Assembly (NCBI GenBank): GCA_964007475.1
Contig: OZ023273.1
Location: 10,553,922-10,617,921, forward strand
Source: Hybos culiciformis
Taxonomy: Eukaryota > Arthropoda > Insecta > Diptera > Hybotidae
Reading direction: 5' to 3'
DNA length: 64,000 nt
Positions 10,601 to 23,132 of the stretch are shown piece by piece; within the stretch, counting starts at the first letter, position 1; the number at the start of each line of letters is the position of its first letter. The translations under genes were made by a program, and so were the position numbers. The notes under the pieces are model-generated. The model had not been told where the DNA came from. It did not search any database and saw nothing but the letters and a program-made list of their open reading frames with translations.

Positions 10601-12723
10601 CGTAAAAAATATTTTGATTTACATTATTTAACTAAAGCGATCAATATTTCAAGTACACAAAATGTGAAAAATTAATATTATTAATTAAATTGAAAAAAAA
10701 AAAAAAAAATCTAAATTCATAATCGTTAAACGATTCGGGGCTAAACTGAAAAGAAAGCAACAAAAAAGTTTAAAATAAAAAGTAGGTACTAAAAAGTTTA
10801 AAAGTTTAAAAGTACAAATTATTAAAATTATTTAACACAAAAGCTTAAAAATTTTTCATAAAAGTATGATAATTATTATTATTTTTATTTTGTACCGAAT
10901 TCATAAGATGGATAATACAAAAATTGTATTCAAAGTAAATTAATTGAAATTGACGTTTGTGGTTATTAGTGCAATATTTTTTCGAAGATAAACTAGAAAA
11001 CATTCGTTAAGACATTAATTTACGATAAACTGATGACTTGTCTGTATGACCAAATCGTACTGCTTTCGCTAAAACGAATTCTATTAGAATGACAATATAT
11101 TATTGAAATTTTAGTTTAACTTTAAATCTGTAAAATTGTTTTCTCAGGGAATGAAATGACCTTTGTAAGTTCATTTCTGCAAATTCTAAATTTAGAAAAA
11201 ATAAAAATTTCTTTGTAACTAACTTATTTTTTTTAGCTACAAAAAAAATTAATGTTCATATCATTACTCTGTGTAATGAAGATGTGTTTTATATTTATGT
11301 TGGTGTAATAATAGGTATTATCGTTTCCAAAATAATGTTGTTTATAAATTAGTCTATAACTATAAGGTATATTTTTTTAAGCTTTCTAGGATAGAGAAAT
11401 ATTTCAAAACAGTTTGTATTATATCAATTTATGTCTTATTATTTATTTGAATTTTTTTTAAATTATTTCCCTTATGTAGATATGTAGGTATATGAATATT
11501 AAGACAGTATTATTTCGTGTAATCCCTGAAATCGTTCCTGTTTATTTGAAGTGTCATTGTTGTTAGTTTATTGGAATGATAAAGTACTATATAAAAAATA
11601 ATTAAAAAAAAAAGACAAAACTGTAACTGATATAGTGAAATCGAAATTATTCTTTGATAATGAATTGTTTTAAAAAAAAATTTTATTAGGTTGATTGTAA
11701 TTCCATCCCCTTATGCAATACCTTACGACTTCCACTATTTTTTCCATAACTAAATCGAAAAAATTATTGGACAATTTTATTTTCTGAAAAGAAATCCAAA
11801 TGAGGAAAGTTTCACTAACAATGTTAATATAAAAATATTAATATTCAAATATCTTAATTAAAAATGCCACTACAACATTTATTATTCAAATCAATCATGA
11901 CGACTTACAAGTAGGAAACACCAGGATTTAATTATTCTAAATAATAAATTTTGCAACTACATTATATCCATTTAATATAAGTATATGCATATATAGCTAA
12001 AATAGTAAGATTTATAACAAAAAATAAATCAAACGAATAAACAATATAAAGATGAAGGTATGAAATTATCATAAATATGCATTACAATAATTTTATATAA
12101 TTAATAATTAATGAATACATAAATGTTTCTTTTAACAAGTTATAAGAAATCTTGTTTCAAGATTTAAAGTTTTTTTTTTTTGAACTTGGTATTGCAAGAA
12201 TAATGGTATTTTTTTTTTTTTTTTTAAATAAAGCTTAAACAACTTCAGATGTTCATTTTCAGATGTTTGTTTTTAGTCACATTAAATGTATTCTGTATTT
12301 TCATGTGAGTTACTTTAAAAAGCAGTTAAATAGTAATAATAATTAATAATGATTTTAAGAATGAAATCATTACATAATTTTCTTGTATGTAGGTACATAT
12401 ATAAAATTTAAATCTAAAAAATGTAGCAATCAAAAATTTAGTTATTAGAAATAGAATCAAAGTGTTTGTGATCTGATTCAAGAAAGAATTAAAAGAATTG
12501 AAATGATCCTATCTTAAATCGTTATTGATATACCTACTCCAGGTTTAAATAAATTGCGTTTCTTTACAATTTGGCACTCTTAAATATTTAATATTGGTTT
12601 TATTAAAACTAGTTCTGAAATTTCATTCGTAATTTTTATGTGTTATTCTAAACTAAAAACATTTAAAATATTGTTAAAATATATATTATATAATTTATTT
12701 ATTTTTTTTTTTTTTTTTTTCAG

Positions 12724-12786
12724 ATCTGGGGAATGGGAGTGACATAGATAATGATGACAATATTTCGTCTCTCTTAAATACAAAAG
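12724..12786 (+). CDS. Internal exon 1 of 3 seen: acidic extracellular stalk of a membrane protein
   Basis: A 63-nt exon preceded by a run of about 20 T and CAG, and followed by the donor GTAAGC. In the frame that joins to the later exons (phase 1 in, phase 1 out) it reads Leu-Gly-Asn-Gly-Ser-Asp-Ile-Asp-Asn-Asp-Asp-Asn-Ile-Ser-Ser-Leu-Leu-Asn-Thr-Lys with split codons at both ends. The other two frames contain stops. It is rich in Asp, Asn and Ser and holds two N-glycosylation sequons (Asn-Gly-Ser, Asn-Ile-Ser). This fits an extracellular juxtamembrane stalk, since the exon two steps later encodes the membrane span. The length is divisible by three and the phases match, so the exon could be skipped without breaking the frame. 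The partner exon upstream is not in view. I do not recognise the family. Confidence 0.6.
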
Positions 12787-14605
12787 GTAAGCATGGAATA
12801 TTTAACTTCAAGTTTAGGTACATGTATAAACGTGAAACTTACCTTATTTAGTTATATTTACATAAAAGTTTTCAAAGTGTAGCTACTGTTTCTGGACTAT
12901 CTTTTTAGAAGATCGGGACAATATATTTAAGAAATGAAAACTATGTATAAATACATCTGTATAAGAATTTTAACATAATTTGTAATTTCGGGATTGAACA
13001 CAAAATTTGTCAGTAAAAGAATTTCTCACTACCATGATGAAATTTTTAACTGCAATATAAGTATCGTTCGTTCCTCGTATCTATATGTACATTAGTATGT
13101 TTACTTTTAATTATTGTGTTAATAAAATTATTGTGTTCTCAAGTTCTCGATGAAATTAACCCCTATTGAAAATTTTTTTAAACGTGCTTGAAAAATAACA
13201 AATTGCTTATAAGCGACATCTCTTTTAATTTATCAAACTTCACATTTTGTTTTCGAAAGATATTTTAATTCGGTATATCGAAGCTTTTTGCTGAATAAAA
13301 TAAGCTTAATAAAAAAAAAGTTTAAAAAATGAATTTGGATAATTTTAAGTTTAGCAAAACTTTGCTAAAAGCTTTTTTTAAAAGCTTTTAATAAACTTTT
13401 TCTTAACTTCAGATTCTAAAAAGCTCATTATTCGAAATAAAAGTGACCAAATTTAATAATAAAATTATTAGTTTTCAAACGTTCCAACAACGTATCAAAA
13501 TAATCAATTTGAAAATATAATCAAAATAAAAGAAAACATTTTTACATTCACCAACTACAGAATTTATTAGAGTTATATACTTGCTCTTATAGTTTTGACT
13601 ACACTCGGTTCTAAACATTTGGATTTGAAAACAATTTAATTTAGTAACGCATTGTTATAACATAAGTCAATGTAAATGTCAGCTGGAGCTCCTGAATAAA
13701 TGTGGGAGGTTTAATTTCTATTTTAAATTCTCCTAAAATAGTAGTTAGTTCGTGGAATGTAAGTAACCACTTACGTAATTCTAGATCGAAAATAAGTCAA
13801 TAATAAGGAAGATTTAAGTACTTATAATATAAGTACTATATAATTATAGTTTATAATAGGTATGTTTATTAATTTATTCTCATTAATTATTTGAAATAGT
13901 ATGTATGTAAATGCTAACATTAATAAATATAATGTTTAATATTTTTCTCTTTCACCAACAATTATTTGCTCCTGTTACAATAATTATTTATCAATAATTG
14001 ATTGATTATAAATATTGAACTATGTATTTTAAAAGGCGTAGTAGCAGTATTATTATTAGTTTGACGTTACTTTGCTCAATAAAATTTATCTTAAATCGGT
14101 AGGATTTAGCAGCTGTAAAATATTTTTGCAGAAACAAAAATTATAAATTAAAAACTAAATATCAAATAATAATAATAATTATCATTATATTCCATATTAG
14201 TTTTCTATGTTTTGACGCTCATTTATTGATAATATTTGCTTCAGACTAATTGAGTTTAACAATTGTGGCAGCTGGCAAATTTCAATGAGAACACGATAAA
14301 TAAATATTAATAAAAGTTTAGAAAAATATATTAATTATTTGAACATTTGGCGCCAGAAAAATTTTAATTCAATGTTATATAAAAAATAATCCTTATTAAT
14401 AATTGTATGTGATAGCAGTAATTAATAATATAAGAAAAACAATTTATTTGAATTGCATGATCTGAGCGTGATCCTCTAATCTCTTTATTAAACATATTTG
14501 CGGAAATAGGGACCAGTGGAAAATGTAAAGGGGAAACATATCTAACTCTATTATTTCATTTTTCATGAACAAGGATATTTATTTCTCATCAAATATACAT
14601 AATGT
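12787..14605 (+). other. Intron, left part, no other feature
   Basis: Runs from the donor after the 63-nt exon to the composite repeat element. AT-rich, with small hairpins such as TAAAAGC-TTTTTTTA-AAAGCTTTTA near 13370 and a GTAAGT/ACTTAC pair near 13760. No gene seen. The whole intron (12787-17748) is 4962 bp and also contains the three mobile elements listed next. Confidence 0.5.
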
Positions 14606-15143
14606 TAATAGTAGATTATTGTATATGTAAACTAAATTTGTTATTAATTAAGAGTTCTGTATACACAAAAATACATTAACACGAGTCAATACTTATATCA
14701 CGAGACCGAAGGTCGAGTGATATAAATTGACAAGTGTCAATGTATTTTTGTGTAAATACAGAACGAGTTGTATAACAAATTTTGTTTACATATCCAATAT
14801 ACTGTTTTAATGCGTAGGGGAGAGGTAGTTGCAAGGAGAGAATATTTTTTCTTCTAATTTTTTCTCATTTTTTTTTTGTATTTGGCTGTATTGAAATATT
14901 GTGAGAGATATTATTTTTGTTTAGGTATTACGTAATATTCAATACGAAACATCTAAATGATTTCATTATTTACGCTGATGCATCTAAATTTTTTCATTAT
15001 ATACGCTGATGCATCTAAATTTTTTCATTATTTACGCAGATGCATCTAAATGATTGCATGTGTATTGACGCATATAATACTCCATTTAGTGATCTAAATT
15101 CTATAGCACTAAATACAACATAACGATCCCCAACGCATTAAAA
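14606..15143 (+). mobile_element. Composite element, copy 1: long palindrome plus 339-bp TIR module
   Basis: The left part (14606-14804) is an imperfect palindrome. TGTATACACAAAAATACATT on the left pairs with AATGTATTTTTGTGTAAATA on the right, centred on GACCGAAGGTC near 14708. The right part (14805-15143) is bounded by TTTTAATGCGTAGGGGA and its inverted partner TCCCCAACGCATTAAAA (one mismatch). Inside that module are three full 31-bp tandem units (14951-15043) of the type ATCTAAAT...CATTATTTACGCTGATGC, plus a decayed fourth. The same two-part structure occurs in reverse orientation at 54757-55296. No coding frame of note. A non-autonomous DNA element is likely; the superfamily is not assigned. 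Confidence 0.85.
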
Positions 15144-15536
15144 TTTATTATTCTTATGATTATGATGATTTAGCTTTTAAAAATTTAAACGATATACACT
15201 TATATTCAATTTTCAATTAATAGATCAGCTAGAAATTCGGGTTAATTTGCAGTAATGTGCAATGAGAACTTTTATTATTTTATTTTGTTTTAAGTATTAT
15301 TTTAAGAGTTGATATTATTGACAAACTAAGAACAAATTGGTCAAAAATGTCAATCACAGAATATACAATTTTCATTTCATGTTTTCAATGATATCAATAA
15401 AAATTTGCTTTGTAATTTTTTTTTCATAATTTCAATATTAATCGATTTTAAAAAAGTTGTTGTTAGTTGGATTGGGAGTTATCGATTAACCGAAAACTTT
15501 GATGACTTTTTCCTACACTCATCAATCTATTGCAAT

Positions 15537-16388
15537 TAGGGCCTGCAATACCGGTATACCGGTATACCGAATACCGGTATTCTGAGAATATTTTTTAAAA
15601 CCGAAATACCGGTATTATGACATATAAATACCGGTATTTCGGTATTTAAAATATCATACATTTGAAATTTATTTAAATCATACATAGGGTTGCCAGTTTT
15701 TAAAAACCCGAAATCTGGACAAATTTAAATTTTATTGGTTCAAATCTGGACAAATCTGGACAAAAACTAAAGAAATCTGGATAAAAATCTGGACAAAAAT
15801 TATATGATTTTTTTAAAAAATTTACCAAGAAATAAATTAATTTAGTTTTTTTCATGGATCAATATAATTTTATTGCTTTTTAATTCATACTGAATTCTTA
15901 TTATAAAGATAGAAAATTGTTATATAATGATTCAATCTGCATTATATAAAACCAGTGCATTTTTTGTAAAGAAATAGTCTGTGGAACTGAACATATTTCT
16001 AGGTAGGTAGTAACCAATTCTCAAACACCTAACTCAATTTTTCACTTTCAATGAACAAAAAAGATAGAATATTAGCACTTACCACTATAAAGTTATGATT
16101 TTTGGATTTTTCAGACATTTTTCTACATAAATCGGGATTGTTTATTTTATTTTATTTTTTTTAAATTCGTAGAATAAAGAAAAAAACCCATTTTCTCCTA
16201 TTCTCAGTCTCAGCCACCCAAATTATATATTTGTTTTTGTATTAATTAATAAAATTATCAATTTATACAATTTCTTTTAAATTTTTAAATAAATCACCAA
16301 TACCGGTATAATACCGGTATACCGGTATTTATTTAAATACAATACCGAAAACCGGTATTGATTTTTGTCTCCGGTATTGCAGGCCCTA
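15537..16388. mobile_element. Non-autonomous hAT-type element, 852 bp
   Basis: Perfect terminal inverted repeats TAGGGCCTGCAA...TTGCAGGCCCTA are flanked by an exact 8-bp target-site duplication, ATTGCAAT (15529-15536 and 16389-16396). An 8-bp duplication is the hallmark of hAT transposons. Both ends are packed with the subterminal word ACCGGTAT (GGTATACCGGTATACC on the left, CCGGTATAATACCGGTATAC on the right), as expected for clustered transposase-binding motifs. The interior (15709-15800) has repeated AAATCTGGACAAA words. No transposase frame remains. It lies inside the intron between the first two exons. Confidence 0.93.
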
Positions 16389-16959
16389 ATTGCAATTGAA
16401 AAATAATATCAATTTCAGAGCCAAACATATTTATACTTTAACATTAATGTTATTTTAATTTGTCAACTACTCAATAAAAAATTTAATAATCGTGATTAGA
16501 TAGATATTAGTTCCATTATGAATATAATGTTTTTTCTCACATGTGTACGTTCCCCATACACATATACATAATATATTAAAAGGCGCGTGGTATTTTCAAT
16601 TTAAATTTCCATTTAAATAAATACGTTGTATAATTATGCATTTTTTAGCTTTATGATGGTTAATAACGATAATGTTTGTAACTATTATTATATATGAATA
16701 CATAGTATATTATTATAAATAAATGCAAATTAAAACCATTGATCGATAATAAAAATAGTTTTCATATATAGAAGGACATTGAAAAAATAAAGGATTATTA
16801 AATACTTTTTGCGTTGTATATTTTGAAACTATTATGCGGTCATTTTAAAGAAAAGGTCAAAGTTAAGGTGACATGAAAAAAAAAAAAAAATCAATACACG
16901 AAAACTTTTATATCGTGATTGCATGTTTAATTTAACTATTTTAAAATAGAGTATTCTTA

Positions 16960-17343
16960 GAGCCCGTTCCCAAACTGAGACTATTTTAAATCGTAAAATA
17001 TACCTTTTCTGCTAAAGAAAATTCCTTTTTTTCAGAAATAAAAATAGGCTTGACATTTAATCTGTATCATCTGCAATGTCTGTTTAAATTTTAAATTTTT
17101 TGTTTTTTTTAAAAATGAGGTGCACTAAAAAGTACACCTATAAACAGAGTTTGTTATGGGAAATTTAAAATTTCCCTTTGCAGATTTTTAAAATATAAAA
17201 TATCATTTCGGAACGATTTTTACGTCAAAAAATCTTGATTTGTAAAATAACAGCTGTAAAATCGTGTCGTTCAAAAACTAGAAATTCTAGAAATTAAAAA
17301 AAATTTTCAGTTTCTAAAATAGTCTCAGTTTGGGAACGGGCTC
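16960..17343. mobile_element. Harbinger-type MITE, 384 bp
   Basis: Terminal inverted repeats GAGCCCGTTCCCAAACTGAG and its exact reverse complement lie at the two ends, and the match continues through GACTATTTTA. The element is flanked by TTA on both sides (16957-16959 and 17344-17346). A 3-bp TTA/TAA duplication with GC-rich TIRs points to PIF/Harbinger-like elements. No coding potential. It is intronic, about 400 bp before the 30-nt exon. Confidence 0.85.
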
Positions 17344-17748
17344 TTAGTAATGAGTGTCGTGAAAATTATACGTGTAATAAAAATACATTTAAATTGTTGA
17401 GTTATAAAAAAAGGCATAAAAACCTAAAAACATTTACTGAAATTTTCGTAAGTCGAGATTCGAGATTTGAAACAAAAAAGAAACGTATGTTTCATTATTT
17501 ATAATACTTAACAAGCTTTAACAGAATAAATCGTAGAGGATAAGAGCACGTTAAATTTAACCCATCATAACATTGTCTTTCTTTTGTCGACTTTAATATC
17601 ATCTGCATTTTTATTCGACCGAGATAACAAACAAGTTGGCAAAAAGTAATTTCAAACGATCAAACATTTGAAAATTTTACCTTGTCTCTCAAAATTTAAT
17701 AAATTAAAATCATATCGGTCATTAACATTTACCTTTTTATTTTTTCAG

Positions 17749-17778
17749 ATTCTGAATTATCATCTTTATCACATGTTG
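17749..17778 (+). CDS. Internal exon 2 of 3 seen: 30-nt microexon in the stalk
   Basis: Bounded by the acceptor TTTTTATTTTTTCAG and the donor GTAAGT, a close match to the consensus. With the leading G carried from the previous exon it reads Asp-Ser-Glu-Leu-Ser-Ser-Leu-Ser-His-Val, then a split codon beginning with G. Phase is 1 in and 1 out, the same as the 63-nt exon before and compatible with the exon after. The ten-residue insert continues the Ser- and acid-rich stalk. As a frame-neutral microexon it is a good candidate for regulated inclusion. The introns on either side are 4962 and 17811 bp, which is unusual around so small an exon. Recognition rests on splice signals and frame continuity only; the sequence is too short for family assignment. 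Confidence 0.55.
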
Positions 17779-20700
17779 GTAAGTTTATTATTCAAACAAA
17801 AAAATAATTTTTATTATCAACACTTAATGAATTTAATTTATTTCTAATAATATTCTAATTAGATACTTGTATGAAAAAAAAAAAACTATTTTAATAACAA
17901 TAATCAAACATTTTTATCATGTTGAATATGAATTTTATCTCCAAACCCTTTTATTAAAATATCCATCTCCTTTATTAGAGTTTACTTGTTAATTAAAATT
18001 ACGACAGTTTTTGTAATTTTCTTAATGTCACAATGCTAACTTCCCTTTGGAATACATTTTTTGTTACATATAAAGCTTACAATATTTACATGTACATATA
18101 TTAAATACAAATATCTCTAGTGCAAACAAACTAAATTATTTGCTTTTGTCGGTTTGATACGGAAGATAGGTAGATAAATATAATCAGTGCGTTCAACTGT
18201 TTAGGGCATTTCTTATGTCTGTGTCAGTAACTTTTTAGCATAATCATAATTACAGGAGGTCTTTAATACTTATTAAACTTAGATAAAAATAATCAATTTT
18301 ATTTTGTTGATGTAACAATTTGTTTTTTATGAATGAAAATGAAAATGATTTAGCTAGTCTTTTCTTCTTATATAATAACAATAAATAAAAACAATTTAAT
18401 ATATAAATTAGATTACAGAAATTATCAAATCAATCATAATTATTGAATAATCTTATAATGAGAATTTTGGTTATCAGAATTATATTACTATAAGTAAAGC
18501 TTGCTTAAGAAGTGTAAAGTTAATTATTTCAATTTTAGATTAGTTTTCTTACATGATTAATAAGTATACTTTTATTTTACTTAAATGTTAAACTTTTATG
18601 CAATACTAATTTATTATAGGTTTTGTAAATAATTGAGATATAATAAAACTTATCAATATGAACTACAAAAATTATAAAGGTCCAACTTTTATTCATATTG
18701 CGACAATTATAGAAAAATAATTAATGAATTATATAAATTTAGAAATTTTTAATAGAATGATTCTAATATCCTACTTATCTGTCAAACAGTAAAAATTAAT
18801 TGAAACTAAAATAAAATAGGTTTAATTTATTTATATATTTATTGGTTTATTAACTATTAACTAATGTTACAGTTTAGTATAATATAAAAACATTAATATG
18901 AATTCAAAATCAAAAATATATAAAATAAAAATACAGTAGGAAAGAAAAAATGAAAATTCAAATGAAAAAATAAAAAATATAGTTAAAATAAATTTAAATA
19001 TATATTAAATAAAATGTGATTAAAGATAGTTGATTTCAATTGAAAAATCGAAGCTCAATTTTAATATAAATATTTTATCAAATTTAATTATTACTAGAAG
19101 CGTGTCAGATATCATTAAAATAAAACAATTCAAAACCGCTTTTATAAGTTGATAAATAATATTTCCGAAAACTAGACAGATATCAATTTCTCCATAAAAA
19201 CCACAAAGTATAGAATCGTCAAATCATTTTAGACTTCTTGGCAATTAATTAAAAACTAATGCAAAGATTGAACTCTTGGACTGACAAAGTTTTTCGAGGG
19301 ACTAAGTCTAGTAAAATTGAAATTATTTAGTAAGTACGAAGGCTTACGTGTTAGATTTTTATATGAAACCTGAACGAAGAACCAAGAAATAAATTACATA
19401 ACCTGAAATATGGTTTTAAATGTACCCATATAATAATTGAATTATAACGCAATTTAATATGTAGAATTGAATATATTTCAAAAAACATTTAACGCCTTTG
19501 TTACAACAATCAAGCTATACAAGTTATTATTAGGCAATTTAATACATAGGTGTAAATTCAATGACAAGGCATACTTCTAAATCAAATATTTAATCAAATT
19601 TGGGTTTTTTTTTAGCTAAATCTACCTAATAAAAAACTACTTATATATTATTATAGAATTACAGAGTTTATTAAAATAAAAAAAATATTTGATTCATTAT
19701 GAAAGATAACTAAAATTTGAATATCACTGACCGTAATCAATCAAATCCACACTTCAATTCTTAAAATAGAATATGTAATTTGTTGCCAATTTAATTCTGT
19801 CAAGTAGGTAGTTTGCGTTAATAAAAACTAATAGTTCATAATGTTAATAACCTACCAAATTTTATATTTCATCATTCTTATAAATTATATCAAAAAGAGA
19901 AAATATATTATAAAATTAAACGTTGATTTTTATTATGATTTTTAAATTACTGTTTTCAATTTGATGTTCTTGAAACATTTGAAAAAATAATTTTTCTTCA
20001 TTAACTATTAATTCGTCATTATTTTGATTCCTGTATCCTAGCTTCTTCATCATTTGGTTGTAATTTGACAAAAAAAAATTAAATATTTTAAATTGAAGTC
20101 ACACAAATTAAATATTTTAAATGAATATTGTATTAATAAATTGATTAATGAATTTTAATAATAATTTATTGTTATAAAAGAAAACAACTCTGTGGAAAGT
20201 TATAATAGACATTCGTATCTAACTACTAATCCCCACCACACGAAGTTGAAATTTCTTTTTAATTGAATTTTGATTTTCATGAACCATACTTTACTTCTAG
20301 TAAAATTTAAACAAACGAAGATCTTTTTCTATTAACGATTTTTAATCTTTTTTGTTAGAACTCTTTAAGATAATGAACATGACATTTTCGTTTATTCCTT
20401 TTTCACCTTTTAGTAGGAAGTATATGTCATATTTTAATATAAATACTTATCATAAAACTTGAGTTCATTAAAATTGTCAGTTCATTCAATAATTTCAAAT
20501 AAAATTTTCACAATAATTTATTACTTGAAAAATATACCTACTATAATTTTTCAATTTCTGACTAATACCGCAATTAAATAATTATAAACACGAGCTTGAG
20601 TGCGTTGAAAAAAAAAAACGTAAAATAATTAAACACTTAACCTCGATTTGAATTTCTATCAATAAATCAATCATTGATAAATTTTTAAATTAGATGAAGC

Positions 20701-21596
20701 CGTCGAATACATATTTTATGTTGTAAAATATAATTGCGCCTTTATTGTTTTATTTTATTTAAAAATGATCCAATTTTAATAACTTTTGCTTATCAAATGT
20801 ATTCATTATAAACCAAGCTTATGTAAATTATTAAAATAATTATCGTTTTACACACGAATCTTTTGGAACCAATAGTTTGAGTATTTATTTCCATTTTAAT
20901 CATAATTCACCTAACCTAGTTTTGCACAAAAATTTTAAGTTTTCATTTAAGTACTAGGCGGTCCCATATATGGCTGTCCTACATATCTCAGTGAACAACT
21001 TATAATTCAAAAATCTTAATCGATGAAAAAAAATTATTGTGTTTTATGTACTACATACATTACATCGATCTCTTAAAGTGAAAATGCTTGAACATCCATT
21101 TTTTAATTTATCTATATTTAGTGTCATTATATATATATTGGAACTTTAAGTATATAATTAAGAATTGCATGCCTACTAATAATATAGAAAATTATATTTT
21201 TTTACAACCTCGAAATTAAGCTTAAGAACACAAATGATAAAGTTAAGAGTGCACAATAAATAAACACAAGCATAATTCGTTACGCTTTACATTTAATTGT
21301 GATATATGCATGTGCTGCTCCCATTAATGACTTTCTTAATTATTTTTAATTAATAACCCCGACCCTAGCATGTACTATTTATACACAGTTTTGGATAATT
21401 TGAAAAAAATTACTGAATCTAATTAAAGATATTTACCTATTATTTACAACAATATCTAAACCTATGTTATGTGAATAAAAAATTTTACTTAGTGGTTTTT
21501 TATTCCCTAATTAAAATAAAATTGGTATAAAATGACTAATGTTTATAGGCATGTATGAGTTCAATAAGTGAATTAGTTTTCTATTTGTAGAAAACA

Positions 21597-21618
21597 TTAT
21601 TATTATTATTATTATTAT
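21597..21618. repeat. ATT microsatellite
   Basis: About seven ATT repeats. No associated structure. Confidence 0.85.
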
Positions 21619-23108
21619 AATAAGTGAATAATTTAATTATGACCTTGCTGGAAAATCGATGACATTTTGTTAACATGTGAACATAACGTGAAACTACTAA
21701 TAAACTAATGAAATCTATAAAATAATTGTGGGGTTAGGAGACATATGTTTGACGAAAAGTTCTAAATAAATAATAATTAAATATTTGCGATAAATTAAAT
21801 GATACAAATGAGTTATATTTATTTTATAAACAAGCACAAAAAAACCTACATATATAATCCAAGGTATTTCCATTGTATTTTTTTTTTCTACAGAAATTCG
21901 AACTAAATTGAAAGTTAGAAAACTCATATTCATTTGATTCTTGATTTTATAAAAAGTCGCGTGAAAAGTTTTTTTTATATTGCAGAAAGAAACTGCCTTT
22001 TGTTGTCATCATTTGATTTAATTTATCTATTTCAACTTTATGTGTGTAGTACGATGTAGCCCTTCTGTATAATAAAAAAAAAACTACAATACTAATATTT
22101 ATACTCAACCGTCATCCCATAATAATCCGTCTCCAATTTATTATTCCATACGGATATAGAGTGAAAATTTATTGTGGCAATTCACTTGAAGAAAATTATT
22201 ATATTTTGATATTTTTATTTCCTAGAATTTGAATGTTTTTTAAACAGAATTTTTTAGCAAGATTATAATATAATCCAAAATTTAGCAAGAAATGAATATA
22301 TAAATATTTTGGCTTTATATTGTGTTTGTTTTGATTTGGTAAAAATTTATTTACAAACATTAAATTGTAAAATACGTCAACGAAACGGATTTAAAAATTA
22401 TATGTACTATTTAGAAATTGTATTTTCTTAATATAATTAAATATTTCAATTTTTGTTATTAAAAAAGTTGTTTTTTTTTTTCTTAAATAAACCTTAATAT
22501 AAGTTCATTCTTACATTATATATAAATCGCAAAATCAAAAATATATGCATTTACTGAAATGGAAATACATAATATCACATCATATCATACGTTTTTCAAT
22601 AATTATTGACATTTAATTAATGAAATATCTAATGTAGAAAGAATTTCTTGAAAAATTCAAAATCAATAATTAATTAATTTTCAATTTTATTAAAAAAAAT
22701 GTTGCTGTCAAAAATGCATGTTTGAAGCTATTTTCATTTGAAAACATTTGAAGATATTTTCATAAATTTTCTGAACTTTTACTCACTACTTCAGGCAAAA
22801 TTTTTTAATCAATGCATAAAGAAAGTATATTTATGAATACCTTATTTAAGTTATATTTTTAAAATTTCATATTTGCTAAATGAAATGAAATATTAAACAA
22901 ATTATCATTTTATTTACGTCACTTTCAAAGTACAAAGTTATAATAACCACAAGTGTAAGAAAATTAAATTAATGCAATTTAAATAACAATAAAAATAAAT
23001 TCTGCCATTCAAAACACTGCGGAGCTGTCCTTAAAATGTTGTTTTCTATATTTTTTTAGGTGCATAATAATATGAACAAAATGATATATTAATAAAAAAA
23101 CAGAAAGT

Positions 23109-23132
23109 ACAACAACGACGACGACGACGACG
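23109..23132. repeat. ACG trinucleotide microsatellite
   Basis: ACAACAACG followed by five more ACG/GACG repeats ending CGG. It stands out as a GC-bearing microsatellite in a region where all the others are TTA or AAT. No frame extends beyond it. Confidence 0.85.

Larger units (their letters stand above)
4342..12723. other. Long AT-rich stretch, no gene seen
   Basis: Only short chance frames occur on either strand (the longest is 65 codons at 10478-10675, low-complexity and rich in Ile, Tyr and Phe). Features noticed are a TA microsatellite, a TTA microsatellite, a GC-richer partly self-complementary patch at 7769-7870, another GC-richer patch at 8966-9125, and many poly-A/T tracts. If the plus-strand gene starts left of the window, this is intron. 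I saw no convincing promoter or first exon. Confidence 0.55.
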
